10,808 bases of DNA. Source: Anaerobutyricum faecale (GTDB lineage Bacteria; Bacillota; Clostridia; Lachnospirales; Lachnospiraceae). Location: contig DWWR01000097.1 in assembly GCA_019119645.1 (NCBI GenBank), forward strand, positions 1-10,808, in the 5' to 3' direction. The first letter of the stretch is position 1, and every line of letters starts with the position of its first letter. The position numbers were made by a program, and so were the translations under genes. Below are positions 1-7,420 of the stretch, in pieces. Below the pieces are notes generated by a model, which did no database searches, was not told where the DNA came from, and saw only the letters and a program-made list of their open reading frames with translations.

Positions 1-65
1 CCGTTTCCTGAAATGTAATCTTTTACGGCCCGTAGCTTCACTTCTGGTAATATTCCTCTAGGCAT
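1..65 (-). CDS. IS3-family transposase OrfA, N-terminal fragment (runs off the window)
   Basis: Only the first 21 codons are visible. They start with ATG at 65-63 and read MPRGILPEVKLRAVKDYISG, the kind of start seen in IS3-family OrfA proteins, whose N-terminal helix-turn-helix binds the IS ends. The start is supported by GGAGGGGAG about 7 bases upstream on the minus strand. The gene is truncated by the window edge, so whether it is intact cannot be judged. It lies downstream of, and in the same direction as, the L,D-transpeptidase gene at 195-1649. Confidence 0.65.
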   Translation of the reverse strand, partial: MPRGILPEVKLRAVKDYISGN

Positions 66-105
66 AATAAAACTCCCCTCCAGATAAACAGTTTTATTAT
101 TTCAA

Positions 106-131
106 CTGTCTACCTAAAGGGGAGCATATCA
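106..131 (-). repeat. Terminal inverted repeat (IRL) of the left IS
   Basis: This is the 26-base outer end of the element and the binding site for its transposase. It matches the end at 10678-10703 at 20 of 26 aligned positions, including a shared TGATATGC tip and a shared GTAGACAG inner part. Confidence 0.75.
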
Positions 132-155
132 TCCTGCTTTGCAGGATTCTTTTTT
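132..155 (+). terminator. Intrinsic terminator hairpin abutting the IS end
   Basis: Arms TCCTGC (132-137) and GCAGGA (141-146) flank a TTT loop, followed by a T-rich tail (147-155) on the plus strand. The stem starts at the first base outside the IS. No plus-strand gene precedes it other than the IS. On the minus strand the same hairpin follows the L,D-transpeptidase gene and has an A-tract before it, but the position where a U-tract would be is now IS sequence. It may therefore be half of a formerly bidirectional terminator cut by the insertion (inference). Confidence 0.6.
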
Positions 156-161
156 AATTTA

Positions 162-184
162 ACCAGGAAACAAAAGTTCCTGGT
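162..184. other. Hairpin downstream of the L,D-transpeptidase gene
   Basis: Arms ACCAGGAA (162-169) and TTCCTGGT (177-184) form a perfect 8-bp stem around a 7-base loop, starting 10 bases past the L,D-transpeptidase stop codon. It lacks a good T-tract on either strand, so it may stabilise the mRNA 3' end or be a weak terminator. Confidence 0.5.
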
Positions 185-194
185 CAAATAAACT

Positions 195-1649
195 TTAATA
201 AATCACGATCGGGAATCCGGCCTCTACATTTTTATAAATAGTAGCGGCAGCAGAATATGGCAGGTTGACACAGCCGTGAGAACCATTGCTTCGGTAGATG
301 GAACCGCCGAAACTGCTTCTCCAGGTGGCGTCATGCATGCCCTGATTGCCGTTAAATGGCATCCAGTAAGTGACGTCGGAACTGTAGCCGCTTCCGTTGG
401 CGTTGGTGCCGGTGAGGGTTGACGGGCTTTGTTTATAGGTAAGGGCATATACACCTGTGTAGGTATCATAGGTACCGGCTGTTCCGGTAACGCAGGAGGT
501 GTTGAGAATACACTCTCCGTCAACATAGAGCCAAACTTCCTGGTTGGAGATACTGATCTCCACATAGGAATCACCGATATCATCCTTGGCGGAATTCCGG
601 CATCTTGCGGTATAGGAGTATACCGGTTCTCTGGTGACAGTTTTTCCGTTGGTGATGTTTTTGATCAGCTTAGCCTTTTCACCATCAAAATAAATCTTCC
701 ATCCGTAATCGCCGCCGTAGGCGTTGATGGTCTCTCCGGAAGAAGTGGTAAATTTTCGGGAAGCTCCCATGGTGTTATATTTGCTGCCAAGTTTTTCAAC
801 ATAATCACCCACTTTGTTGTCATCAAGGGTGACTTCAAAATCATCGGAAATGTTCACCCAGTCTTTGATGGTGTTGTAATCGACAGTTTCCGTGGTGTAG
901 CTGAAATCATAGGTGATATTGCTGGAGCCGTATTTGTTGGCTGCGGCAAGAGCGTTCTGTACGGCTTCGTCATTTTCATAGTAATTCGGAAGCTTGTAAA
1001 GATTCTCTTTCTCCAGATTGATAACAGTAACGCCGGTGGCAAGGCCTGTCTTTATGGCGTCCAGAAGCTGTTTTTTCTTTACGGTGTTGCCAAGTACTTC
1101 CGGAACAACCTCAAACTGTGTCTCTCCGGCCTGTATGTAGGCATCCTGCGGAGCCACCACATTTGCTGCGTCGAAACATTCCAGATTATCTACAACCTCT
1201 GCCAGCTTGTCTTCATCGAAAGTCACATCCAGGGTAACGGTGTGATCCTCTTCGCCGAAGAAATGAGTAACCCAGCTCCATGGGCTCTGGGCACGGAAGA
1301 GATCGGAAATCTGTGAACCCACGGAGATGACAGTGTCAATGTCCTGCGGGTCGATGATCTCTGTACGGTCTTTCTCTTCCAGAGCAATTTTGTGTGATTC
1401 CAGATCCTCGGTGAAAGTCCGTTCTGCTTCGTCGAGGGTCATTCCGCCCAGGCTGACGCCGTTTACATACATATCGCGGTAAAAATGGTCTTTATAATGG
1501 TAAACACCGATTCCGTAAGCCAGAACGATGATAACAAAAACAGCGCCGATGATCCATTTGACAGGAAGGGAGGACTTTTTCTTTGCCGCGGTCTTAGCCT
1601 GGGTCCGCCTTCCGCCCTGTGGTTGTTTTGTTTGCTTTTCCTTTTTCAT
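195..1649 (-). CDS. Membrane-anchored L,D-transpeptidase (YkuD domain) with peptidoglycan-binding-like repeats
   Basis: The 484-residue protein has a basic cytoplasmic N-terminus, one membrane helix at about residues 31-51, and a long extracellular part. Residues about 60-335 look like the repeated peptidoglycan-binding-4 (YoaR-like) module often placed before YkuD domains. Residues about 362-484 are the YkuD catalytic domain, with His439 and the signature SHGCVN at 457-462, so Cys460 is the nucleophile and His458 its partner. Known members form 3-3 cross-links in peptidoglycan or attach proteins to it, outside the membrane. The start is supported by AAAGGATG about 7 bases upstream. The gene is probably monocistronic, since its 183-base upstream gap contains a TATAAT box. 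Family assignment is firm; the exact substrate is not known. Confidence 0.93.
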   Translation of the reverse strand: MKKEKQTKQPQGGRRTQAKTAAKKKSSLPVKWIIGAVFVIIVLAYGIGVYHYKDHFYRDMYVNGVSLGGMTLDEAERTFTEDLESHKIALEEKDRTEIIDPQDIDTVISVGSQISDLFRAQSPWSWVTHFFGEEDHTVTLDVTFDEDKLAEVVDNLECFDAANVVAPQDAYIQAGETQFEVVPEVLGNTVKKKQLLDAIKTGLATGVTVINLEKENLYKLPNYYENDEAVQNALAAANKYGSSNITYDFSYTTETVDYNTIKDWVNISDDFEVTLDDNKVGDYVEKLGSKYNTMGASRKFTTSSGETINAYGGDYGWKIYFDGEKAKLIKNITNGKTVTREPVYSYTARCRNSAKDDIGDSYVEISISNQEVWLYVDGECILNTSCVTGTAGTYDTYTGVYALTYKQSPSTLTGTNANGSGYSSDVTYWMPFNGNQGMHDATWRSSFGGSIYRSNGSHGCVNLPYSAAATIYKNVEAGFPIVIY

Positions 1650-1781
1650 GAGTACATCCTTTCATGTGTGACATTAGTTAAAACCGGTATTCTCTATTTG
1701 ATCATGATAAGAGAACAACTCCCCTCTATAGGGCAGCAAATCTCTGTAAAAAGGCAAAAATACAGATTTTAACCACCATAT

Positions 1782-1787
1782 ATTATA
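1782..1787 (-). promoter_or_regulatory. Candidate -10 element for the L,D-transpeptidase gene
   Basis: A consensus TATAAT lies on the minus strand about 130 bases upstream of the start codon. The hexamer 17 bases upstream (TATCAT) is a poor -35. The implied leader of about 125 bases contains only weak imperfect inverted repeats. The rest of the 1650-1832 gap shows no gene. Confidence 0.35.
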
Positions 1788-1832
1788 GTGCATACAAAAA
1801 GAAAATGATACCGGTCAAACCTTACAATTATG

Positions 1833-2324
1833 TTAAGACTTTGTGATATGTGACAAAAAATCTTTTACCTCCTCCGGCGTGCGCTGGCTCAGGCTGGAAT
1901 TATGAAAACGGGAATCCATGGTGACGTCTTCGCCGAACCAGTCAGGAGCTTTGTAGCTGTTGGCGGCTTCGATGTCCGGAAACTCAATTTCTGCCATAAT
2001 GAAACCTTCGTAAGCACCGTGGAACACATCAAGCTCGATCAGATATCCGTGGGATTCCGGAATCTTATAGCGGGTTTTTTCTATTATAATGCCATCAGTT
2101 TTGGTGGCAAGATGAGAGAAGCTCTCCCGGGAAAGAGGCATTTCCACCTCTTCTCTGGCGAGAAGGCCTTCGGATTTTACTGTCAAAATATAATCCTCAT
2201 TCTTCTGCCGGATACGTATGACCGGACTGGTGCAGACATAGGCCTGTGAAATGTGATCATGAGGATAGGAATCCAGATCTTCTGGAAGATGCCGGATCAG
2301 ATATTTTCGTTCGATTTCCATCAT
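1833..2324 (-). CDS. CYTH domain / triphosphate tunnel metalloenzyme family protein
   Basis: The 163-residue protein starts MMEIERKYLI. It carries the ExExK signature (Glu3, Glu5, Lys7) that defines CYTH proteins, then alternating charged beta strands (RIRQK, LTVKSEG, EVEMP, EKTRYKIP, IELDVF, AEIEFPD) that line the triphosphate-binding tunnel in this family. Known members hydrolyse inorganic triphosphate or thiamine triphosphate, or act as class IV adenylate cyclases; small bacterial ones like this are most often triphosphatases. The reading frame could extend to 2429, but the extra N-terminus is unlike the family and lacks a ribosome binding site. The chosen ATG follows GGAGGAAAAGAGGTT; the next ATG (2321) is equally possible. 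The substrate is not decided by sequence. Confidence 0.85.
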   Translation of the reverse strand: MMEIERKYLIRHLPEDLDSYPHDHISQAYVCTSPVIRIRQKNEDYILTVKSEGLLAREEVEMPLSRESFSHLATKTDGIIIEKTRYKIPESHGYLIELDVFHGAYEGFIMAEIEFPDIEAANSYKAPDWFGEDVTMDSRFHNSSLSQRTPEEVKDFLSHITKS

Positions 2325-2363
2325 AACCTCTTTTCCTCCGCCGATGAGCGGAAATAAAAATAT

Positions 2364-2392
2364 AATATACTGAGATCTTTCTGCGGCAGCAA
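2364..2392 (-). promoter_or_regulatory. Sigma-A-type promoter for the CYTH gene
   Basis: On the minus strand, -35 TTGCTG (2392-2387) and -10 TATATT (2369-2364) are separated by exactly 17 bases, which gives a leader of about 30 bases. A 7-bp inverted repeat (TCTGCGG at 2380-2386, CCGCAGA at 2410-2416) overlaps the region next to the -35 and could be an operator, though its 23-base spacer is long. Confidence 0.55.
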
Positions 2393-2488
2393 AATGATAA
2401 ATGTATCCCCCGCAGAGAATATATATCAATTACAATAGTATACCGGATTTTTGTAAAAAAGGAAACCATGAATTTATTATGGCTGACC

Positions 2489-2517
2489 TTGATTAATATG
2501 TCTTTTTAGGCTATTAT
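2489..2517 (+). promoter_or_regulatory. Sigma-A-type promoter for the five-gene plus-strand operon
   Basis: TTGATT (2489-2494) and TATTAT (2512-2517) are separated by 17 bases, predicting transcription from about 2524 and a leader of about 48 bases. It lies back to back with the CYTH promoter in a 247-base divergent region. An alternative TATAAT at 2545-2550 has no recognisable -35 partner. Confidence 0.55.
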
Positions 2518-2528
2518 TTAAGGAAGCG

Positions 2529-2549
2529 TTATAAGAAAACGTCTTATAA
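2529..2549. promoter_or_regulatory. Perfect inverted repeat just downstream of the operon promoter (possible operator)
   Basis: TTATAAG and CTTATAA form perfect 7-bp arms around a 7-base spacer. The repeat starts about 5 bases after the predicted transcription start and ends about 12 bases before the AGGAGG of the first gene. The position suits a repressor site or a 5' mRNA stem. No regulator gene lies next to it. Confidence 0.4.
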
Positions 2550-2571
2550 TATATTTGCAGGAGGTTTATTC

Positions 2572-3117
2572 ATGAGTTTAGTATATGTATTTTTTGCAGA
2601 TGGATTTGAAGAAGTGGAGGCGCTCACAACCGTGGATTTATTGAGACGGGCCGGTGAGGATGTGCGCATGGTTTCTATTATGGGAAGAAAGACTGTGACC
2701 GGTTCCCATAATATTTCCGTAGACTGCGATATGGTTTTTGAAGAGATTGGAAAGACAGCAGACCTTCTTGTCCTTCCGGGCGGACTGCCGGGAACGGATC
2801 ATTTGAGAGAACACAGAGAACTGGCGGATCTTCTCACAGAACAGTACCAGGACGGACGGTATGTGGCAGCCATCTGTGCGGCCCCTTCCGTGCTGGCAGG
2901 ACTCGGCTTCCTGAAGAACAGAAAGGCAACCAGTTATCCGGGATGTGTGGATGCGTCTCAGTGCGGCAACTATGTGGAAGAACCGGTGGCAGTGGATGGA
3001 AATGTCATCACCAGCCGGGGTGTCGGCACGGCGATTCCTTTTGCTCTTGCGCTGATCGAACTGCTGGAGAGCAAAGAAGAAGCAGAGAAAATTGCTGCCT
3101 CCATCGTGTACCGGTAA
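2572..3117 (+). CDS. DJ-1/PfpI family protein
   Basis: The 181-residue protein has the length and motifs of the ThiJ/DJ-1/YajL group: the acidic residue Glu16 in GFEEVEAL, and the nucleophile-elbow cysteine Cys102 in AAICAAPS. The LVLPGGLPG loop and the VDGNVITSRGVGTA segment are also typical. Family members are cytoplasmic and are linked to oxidative or carbonyl stress; proposed activities (deglycase, glyoxalase, chaperone) are debated. At the position of human DJ-1 His126 there appears to be a Tyr (TSYPG), as in other bacterial members that vary here. The start is fixed by GCAGGAGG 7 bases upstream. It is the first gene of the operon. Confidence 0.92.
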   Translation: MSLVYVFFADGFEEVEALTTVDLLRRAGEDVRMVSIMGRKTVTGSHNISVDCDMVFEEIGKTADLLVLPGGLPGTDHLREHRELADLLTEQYQDGRYVAAICAAPSVLAGLGFLKNRKATSYPGCVDASQCGNYVEEPVAVDGNVITSRGVGTAIPFALALIELLESKEEAEKIAASIVYR

Positions 3118-3130
3118 GCAGGAGGAATAC

Positions 3131-3919
3131 ATGAACCAGGAAAACCAAGTCGGCTTTTTCAGGCGGTATTTTATCGCCTGTTTTCAGCCGGGAAAATATA
3201 AGTTACTGCTGGAGAAAAAGACAGGCAGCCATGTGATCTATATGATTCTTCTCGTTGCCTTCCTGCTGATCGTGGATACACTGATTCCCTTCGGGGCGTG
3301 GATGACCAGTGTGGGTGGATTCAGGAATCTCTTTTTAAATCGTCTGCCGGTATTTACTCTGGAAGATGGAACCTTTGAGATTGAGTCGCCCATTTCTTTT
3401 GAGATTGGACAGGCCATTCGGGTGGAGATGAATTCGGATGTGGAAAAATACACGAAGAAGGATTTTGAGGAAGAATACCAGGAAGAGATTCTGGTGAGCC
3501 GGACCAACGTGCTGATCCGGGCCGGAGAGAGGGGATCGGATCTGCAGCTGTCTTCTCTTGGGAATATGTATCTGGATAATCAGGTGCTGACAGCGGCGAT
3601 TCCGGCGCTCATGGTGATGCTCGTGTTTTATTTTCTGATAATGTTCGCGTCCAAAGCTGTGCAGTATGCGGTGGTCGCTCTGGTGTACGGTTTGATCTGC
3701 CGGGTGGGTGTGCGCTCGCCGGAGGGAAAGACCATTTCCATCGGAGATTCTTTCTGGATCGCGGTGTATGCCAAGACACTCTTTGCCATCATCGCCAGCG
3801 TGAATTCCAGTCTGGGATATCCGGTCAGCAGTTTCTGGGTATCTGTTATTTCTATTGTGATCGTGATGAGCTATATGTTTAAAGCGGAGGTTTCCGTTCT
3901 GAAACCGGAGACTTCCTGA
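3131..3919 (+). CDS. DUF1189-like multi-pass membrane protein of unknown function
   Basis: The 262-residue protein has a short cytoplasmic N-terminus (FFRRYFIACFQPGKY). It has a membrane helix at about residues 35-57 and a polar domain of about 100 residues, probably outside the membrane. Four closely spaced hydrophobic segments follow at about 157-253. This layout, with one helix, a large loop and a C-terminal helix bundle, resembles DUF1189 proteins, whose role is unknown. The start at 3131 is chosen because AGGAGG lies 5 bases upstream; the frame opens earlier, inside the preceding gene. It begins 13 bases after the DJ-1 gene and is surely co-transcribed. Its place among envelope genes suggests an envelope role, but that is inference only. 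Confidence 0.75.
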   Translation: MNQENQVGFFRRYFIACFQPGKYKLLLEKKTGSHVIYMILLVAFLLIVDTLIPFGAWMTSVGGFRNLFLNRLPVFTLEDGTFEIESPISFEIGQAIRVEMNSDVEKYTKKDFEEEYQEEILVSRTNVLIRAGERGSDLQLSSLGNMYLDNQVLTAAIPALMVMLVFYFLIMFASKAVQYAVVALVYGLICRVGVRSPEGKTISIGDSFWIAVYAKTLFAIIASVNSSLGYPVSSFWVSVISIVIVMSYMFKAEVSVLKPETS

Positions 3920-3932
3920 AAGGGGAGATATT

Positions 3933-4487
3933 ATGTCTAAAGTGATTATGGTGACCGGCGGCAGCCGGAGCGGAAAAAGTGTGCTTGCGGAGAAAAAAGC
4001 GATAGAGTATGGCAAGAGAAGCGTACTGTATATCGCCACGGCAATTCCCGTTGATGAGGATATGAAGGAGCGGATCCGGATTCATCAGGAACGCCGGGAT
4101 TCCGAGTGGGGCACCTACGAAGGATACCGGGATCTGGGTGAGGTGGTCAGCAGCACAGAGAAAGATACGATTCTTCTGGACTGTGTGACCGTACTGATCA
4201 CCAATATCCTCATGGAAGACGAAAAAGATTTTGATAAACTGAGCAGCCGGGAGATTGAAGATCTGGAAGCGCAGGTGATGATGGAACTGAGCAACATTAT
4301 CAAAGGTGCAAGAGACGGCAATAAGACGTTGATTCTTGTGACCAACGAAGTGGGAATGTGTGTTGTTCCGTCCTACCGCCTGGGACGTATCTTCAGTGAT
4401 ATCACCGGGAAGGCTAACCAGCTCATCGCTTCATTGAGTGATGAGGTCTACATGTCTATCAGCGGCATTCCGCTGCGTCTGAAATAG
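3933..4487 (+). CDS. cobU: Adenosylcobinamide kinase / adenosylcobinamide-phosphate guanylyltransferase
   Basis: The 184-residue protein matches CobU/CobP in length and motifs. It has a P-loop GGSRSGKS at residues 9-16 and the IRIHQERR segment with His51, the candidate for the histidine that is guanylylated in this family. It also has the diagnostic block TNEVGMCVVPSYRLGRIF at about 137-154. The enzyme phosphorylates adenosylcobinamide and transfers GMP to it, giving adenosyl-GDP-cobinamide in late cobamide assembly and corrinoid salvage. No other corrinoid gene is in the window, so this copy is separated from its pathway. It starts 13 bases after the DUF1189-like gene, with GGGGAG upstream. 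A relaxed substrate is possible, but the motifs look intact. Confidence 0.93.
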   Translation: MSKVIMVTGGSRSGKSVLAEKKAIEYGKRSVLYIATAIPVDEDMKERIRIHQERRDSEWGTYEGYRDLGEVVSSTEKDTILLDCVTVLITNILMEDEKDFDKLSSREIEDLEAQVMMELSNIIKGARDGNKTLILVTNEVGMCVVPSYRLGRIFSDITGKANQLIASLSDEVYMSISGIPLRLK

Positions 4488-4495
4488 GTGGTTTC

Positions 4496-5281
4496 ATGAA
4501 AAAGAGAAAAAGAAGTCCTCTGTCTGCCCTGATTCTGCTCATTTGCCTGGCCGTTGCCGCCTTTTCCGCCTGGAAACTTTACGGATATTTCCGGGGATAC
4601 AGGGATGGAGAAAAAGAGTACGAGGAGCTGACCCAGTATGTGGATACCTCACAGCAGGGGGAGACAAAAAAGGGCAAAAAGGACAAATGCCCGATTACCG
4701 TGGATTTCGAATCCCTGCGCGCCATCAATGAAGATATTGTCGCGTGGGTCTATATCCCGGATACGGGCATCAATTATCCGGTGGTCCAGGGAGAGGATAA
4801 TGAGTATTATCTCCATCATACATTTGAGAAAAAGGAAAATTTCTCCGGAGCCATCTTTATGGATATCACTTGCCGGCCGGATTTTTCCTCGGACAACAGC
4901 ATTTTATTCGGGCATAATTTAAAAACCGGGGAGATGTTCGGAGAACTTAAAAAATTATATGATACCGACTACAATGAGGAGGCTGATTACCGGAAGCATC
5001 CGGTCATCTGGGTGGTGACGCCTGATGCGGCCATGGAATACCGGATTTTTGCTGCGAGAGAAATCAGTGTGGAAAAAGACACGGATGTGTATATGGTGGA
5101 TTTTGCGCAGGAAGAAGAGTACCAGGCGTGGATGCAGAAGCAGAAGGAGGCATCCATGTATGAGACGGATACGGATATTTCTTCCTATGAGCCGATGCTT
5201 ACGCTTTCCACCTGTACTTCTGATACGGAGGACGGCCGTTTTGTGGTGCAGGCTGTCCGGATTCAGAGAAGTGCGCAATAA
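4496..5281 (+). CDS. srtB: Class B sortase
   Basis: The 261-residue protein has a basic N-terminus and one membrane anchor at about residues 9-30. The sortase barrel spans about 68-258. The catalytic triad is visible: His140 in LFGHN, Cys240 in LTLSTC, Arg248 in DGRFVV. The segments AWVYIPDTGINYPVVQ and the long insert between His and Cys are typical of class B. Sortase B enzymes attach proteins carrying NPQTN-like or similar signals to peptidoglycan or to pili. No protein in the window has a C-terminal sorting signal, so the substrate is elsewhere. The gene starts 8 bases after cobU, behind AGGTGG, and is part of the operon. Confidence 0.94.
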   Translation: MKKRKRSPLSALILLICLAVAAFSAWKLYGYFRGYRDGEKEYEELTQYVDTSQQGETKKGKKDKCPITVDFESLRAINEDIVAWVYIPDTGINYPVVQGEDNEYYLHHTFEKKENFSGAIFMDITCRPDFSSDNSILFGHNLKTGEMFGELKKLYDTDYNEEADYRKHPVIWVVTPDAAMEYRIFAAREISVEKDTDVYMVDFAQEEEYQAWMQKQKEASMYETDTDISSYEPMLTLSTCTSDTEDGRFVVQAVRIQRSAQ

Positions 5282-5309
5282 ATAATGATCGTAATGGAAA
5301 GGAAATGTG

Positions 5310-7400
5310 ATGTGGAGAAAATTATGGAATTCTTCCGGCTGGAAGGTTCTGTGCTGTAATGTTATAACTGCTCTGGCTCTCAACCTTTTCCTGGAATGGA
5401 TGGAAAGAAAATCCATAAAAGAAGTGCTGGCGTTTATCAACGAAAGAACCTACGTTTTTCTTTTTAACGCGGCCATTCTCTTTATGTTTCTTTCCATCGT
5501 ACTGCTTGTCAGAAAGAAAATATTTGTGTACACAGTCATCACAGCATGCTGGATTTTAATAGGACTGACCAACGGCATAGTTCTGAACGGACGAAAAACG
5601 CCGTTTACCGCAGTGGATCTGACTGTGGCAAAATCTATTCTGCCGGTGCTTAACAGCTATCTCGAGCTGTGGCAGATTGTGATGCTGGTGATTTTGATGG
5701 TGGCGGCCGTTATTTTTCTGGTCTGTCTGTGTCTGTATTCTCCGTCCAGCGGAGAATCCTTTAACAGGCGGGTCAATGTGCTGCTTGAGCTGGTACTGCT
5801 GGTTGCCTTTGGAATATTTGCCTATGTGGGCGTGGGAAAGGGACAGCTGATCAGCAAGTTTGATAACCCGATTAACGGGTACAAAGATTACGGCGTTGCC
5901 TACGGGTTTTGTGTGACGGCTCTGGATACCGGCATTGACCGGCCGATCAATTACAGCCGAGACAGGGTCAATAAACTGAAAAATAAGATGGCTGACCTTC
6001 TTTCTGAGGAGGAAGCGGAAGAAAATGCGGAGGACAGCAGAGAGCCTAATATTATTTTTATCCAGCTGGAATCCTTTTTTGATCTGTCCCAGGTGAAAAA
6101 TCTGGATATTTCAGAGGATCCGATTCCGTTTTTTCATCAGCTTCAGGAAAATACCACTTCCGGGCGGCTGCGGGTGCCGGTTTATGGAGCCGGAACCATC
6201 AATACGGAGTTTGAAGTCATCACTGGAATGAGTACAGCTTATTTCGGTACCGGAGAGTATCCTTATCGAAGTGTTCTCCAGAAGAAGACCTGCGAGAGCA
6301 TTGCCTACTGGCTGAAGAATCTGTCTTATGAGAGCACAGTGATTCATAATAACAATGCATCTTTTTATGACCGCTATAAAGTATTTTCCAATTTGGGATT
6401 TGATAATTTTATCACCATTGAAAACATGAAAGTAAAAAGCTGGACGGAGGCCGGCTGGGCGAAAGATGCGGTGCTTACCGATTACATCCTTGATACCATG
6501 GAAGAGACGGCTGAGAAAGATATTATTTATACCATTTCTGTCCAGGGACACGGAGATTATCCGACATCCAGCCAGGAGGGCTCGGAGATTCAGGTGACCG
6601 GCGAGGGATACAGCGAATCCTATCTGAATCAGGTGACATATTACGCCAATCAGATTCATGAGATGGATGCATTTTTGGAAGATCTCATCGGAAAACTGGA
6701 AAACTGCGGAGAGGATACCATGGTCATCGCCTATGGGGACCATCTTCCGGGATTGGATTTTGAGACGGATGATCTGAAAGAGGGCAATAAATATGAGACC
6801 CCATATTTTATCTGGGACAACTTTGGTTATAACAGCAGCCACAGAAAAGAAGAGTCAGAGAACCTGAAGGCCTGGGAACTGGCTTCCAAAGTTCTTTCCC
6901 AGGTAAATATTCACAGTGGAGTGATCAATCAGTTCCATCAAACTATGAAGGGGACCAGGAACGAGGGTAAGAACCTGAAGCTCCTGCAGTACGACATGCT
7001 TTACGGTGCAGATTTCTCCCATGAAGGGGAAGAGGAACTGGAGCCTACAACCTTGTGTTATAGTCTGAAGCCGGTCGAGGTGACAAAAGTCAAGGAAGAT
7101 GACGGAAAATATTTGCTGCTGGGTGAGAATTTTAACGAATACAGTCGTGTGTACATTAATGGAATTCTGACCAATTCCACACTGAAGAGCGATAAAGTTC
7201 TGGAAATCAAGGCCAGCGCATTGAAGGACGGAGATGAAATCACGATCCATCAGGTGAGCAAGACCAATAATAATATTACGCTGAACAAGTCTGAAGTATT
7301 TACCTTTGATCTGTCTCAGGCAGAACCGCTGTACAGGGATGATTCCTGGCAGAAAGCGGAGATTGATGACGAGAACATAGATATCTCATCGGAAAAATGA
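5310..7400 (+). CDS. LTA-synthase-family phosphoglycerol transferase (sulfatase fold) with extra C-terminal domain
   Basis: The 696-residue protein has about five N-terminal membrane helices (roughly residues 12-30, 47-67, 71-92, 119-143, 156-176), a linker, and an extracellular alkaline-phosphatase-superfamily domain (about 246-545). Likely metal and catalytic residues by family comparison are Glu253 in IQLESF, the nucleophile Thr296 in GAGTINTEFE, His414 in QGHGDYP, and Asp477-His478 in YGDHLPG. Such enzymes move glycerol-phosphate from phosphatidylglycerol onto a polymer or glycan. Residues about 585-668 form a beta-rich module with a YLLLGENF motif resembling an IPT/TIG domain, not part of LtaS of Staphylococcus aureus; an acidic tail follows. 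ATG at 5310 is chosen because AAAGGA lies 6 bases upstream; GTG at 5307 would add one residue. It is the last gene of the operon. Whether it makes true lipoteichoic acid is unknown. Confidence 0.9.
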   Translation: MWRKLWNSSGWKVLCCNVITALALNLFLEWMERKSIKEVLAFINERTYVFLFNAAILFMFLSIVLLVRKKIFVYTVITACWILIGLTNGIVLNGRKTPFTAVDLTVAKSILPVLNSYLELWQIVMLVILMVAAVIFLVCLCLYSPSSGESFNRRVNVLLELVLLVAFGIFAYVGVGKGQLISKFDNPINGYKDYGVAYGFCVTALDTGIDRPINYSRDRVNKLKNKMADLLSEEEAEENAEDSREPNIIFIQLESFFDLSQVKNLDISEDPIPFFHQLQENTTSGRLRVPVYGAGTINTEFEVITGMSTAYFGTGEYPYRSVLQKKTCESIAYWLKNLSYESTVIHNNNASFYDRYKVFSNLGFDNFITIENMKVKSWTEAGWAKDAVLTDYILDTMEETAEKDIIYTISVQGHGDYPTSSQEGSEIQVTGEGYSESYLNQVTYYANQIHEMDAFLEDLIGKLENCGEDTMVIAYGDHLPGLDFETDDLKEGNKYETPYFIWDNFGYNSSHRKEESENLKAWELASKVLSQVNIHSGVINQFHQTMKGTRNEGKNLKLLQYDMLYGADFSHEGEEELEPTTLCYSLKPVEVTKVKEDDGKYLLLGENFNEYSRVYINGILTNSTLKSDKVLEIKASALKDGDEITIHQVSKTNNNITLNKSEVFTFDLSQAEPLYRDDSWQKAEIDDENIDISSEK

Positions 7401-7420
7401 GTCTTAAAAATAAAAACAGA

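Larger units (their letters stand above)
1..131 (-). mobile_element. IS3-family insertion sequence, left (5') end, partial
   Basis: The element runs leftwards out of the window. Read on the minus strand from 131, it begins TGATATGCTCCCC and carries GGTAGACAG further in, then a purine-rich ribosome binding site and the start of an orfA-like gene. The first 26 bases match the 26 bases at 10678-10703 at about 20 positions, as expected for the two imperfect terminal repeats of one IS type. Assignment to IS3 rests on this end and the short orfA start. The other end and the target duplication lie outside the window. Confidence 0.75.

Noticed and set aside
429..1316. Long plus-strand open frame of 295 codons opposite the L,D-transpeptidase gene.
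   Set aside because: It lies wholly antisense to a gene with an intact catalytic motif and matches no family I recognise. It is a by-product of codon use on the other strand.
2325..2429. N-terminal extension of the CYTH protein to an ATG at 2429.
   Set aside because: The extension covers the predicted promoter and ribosome binding site, has no family similarity, and CYTH proteins normally begin with the ExExK strand.
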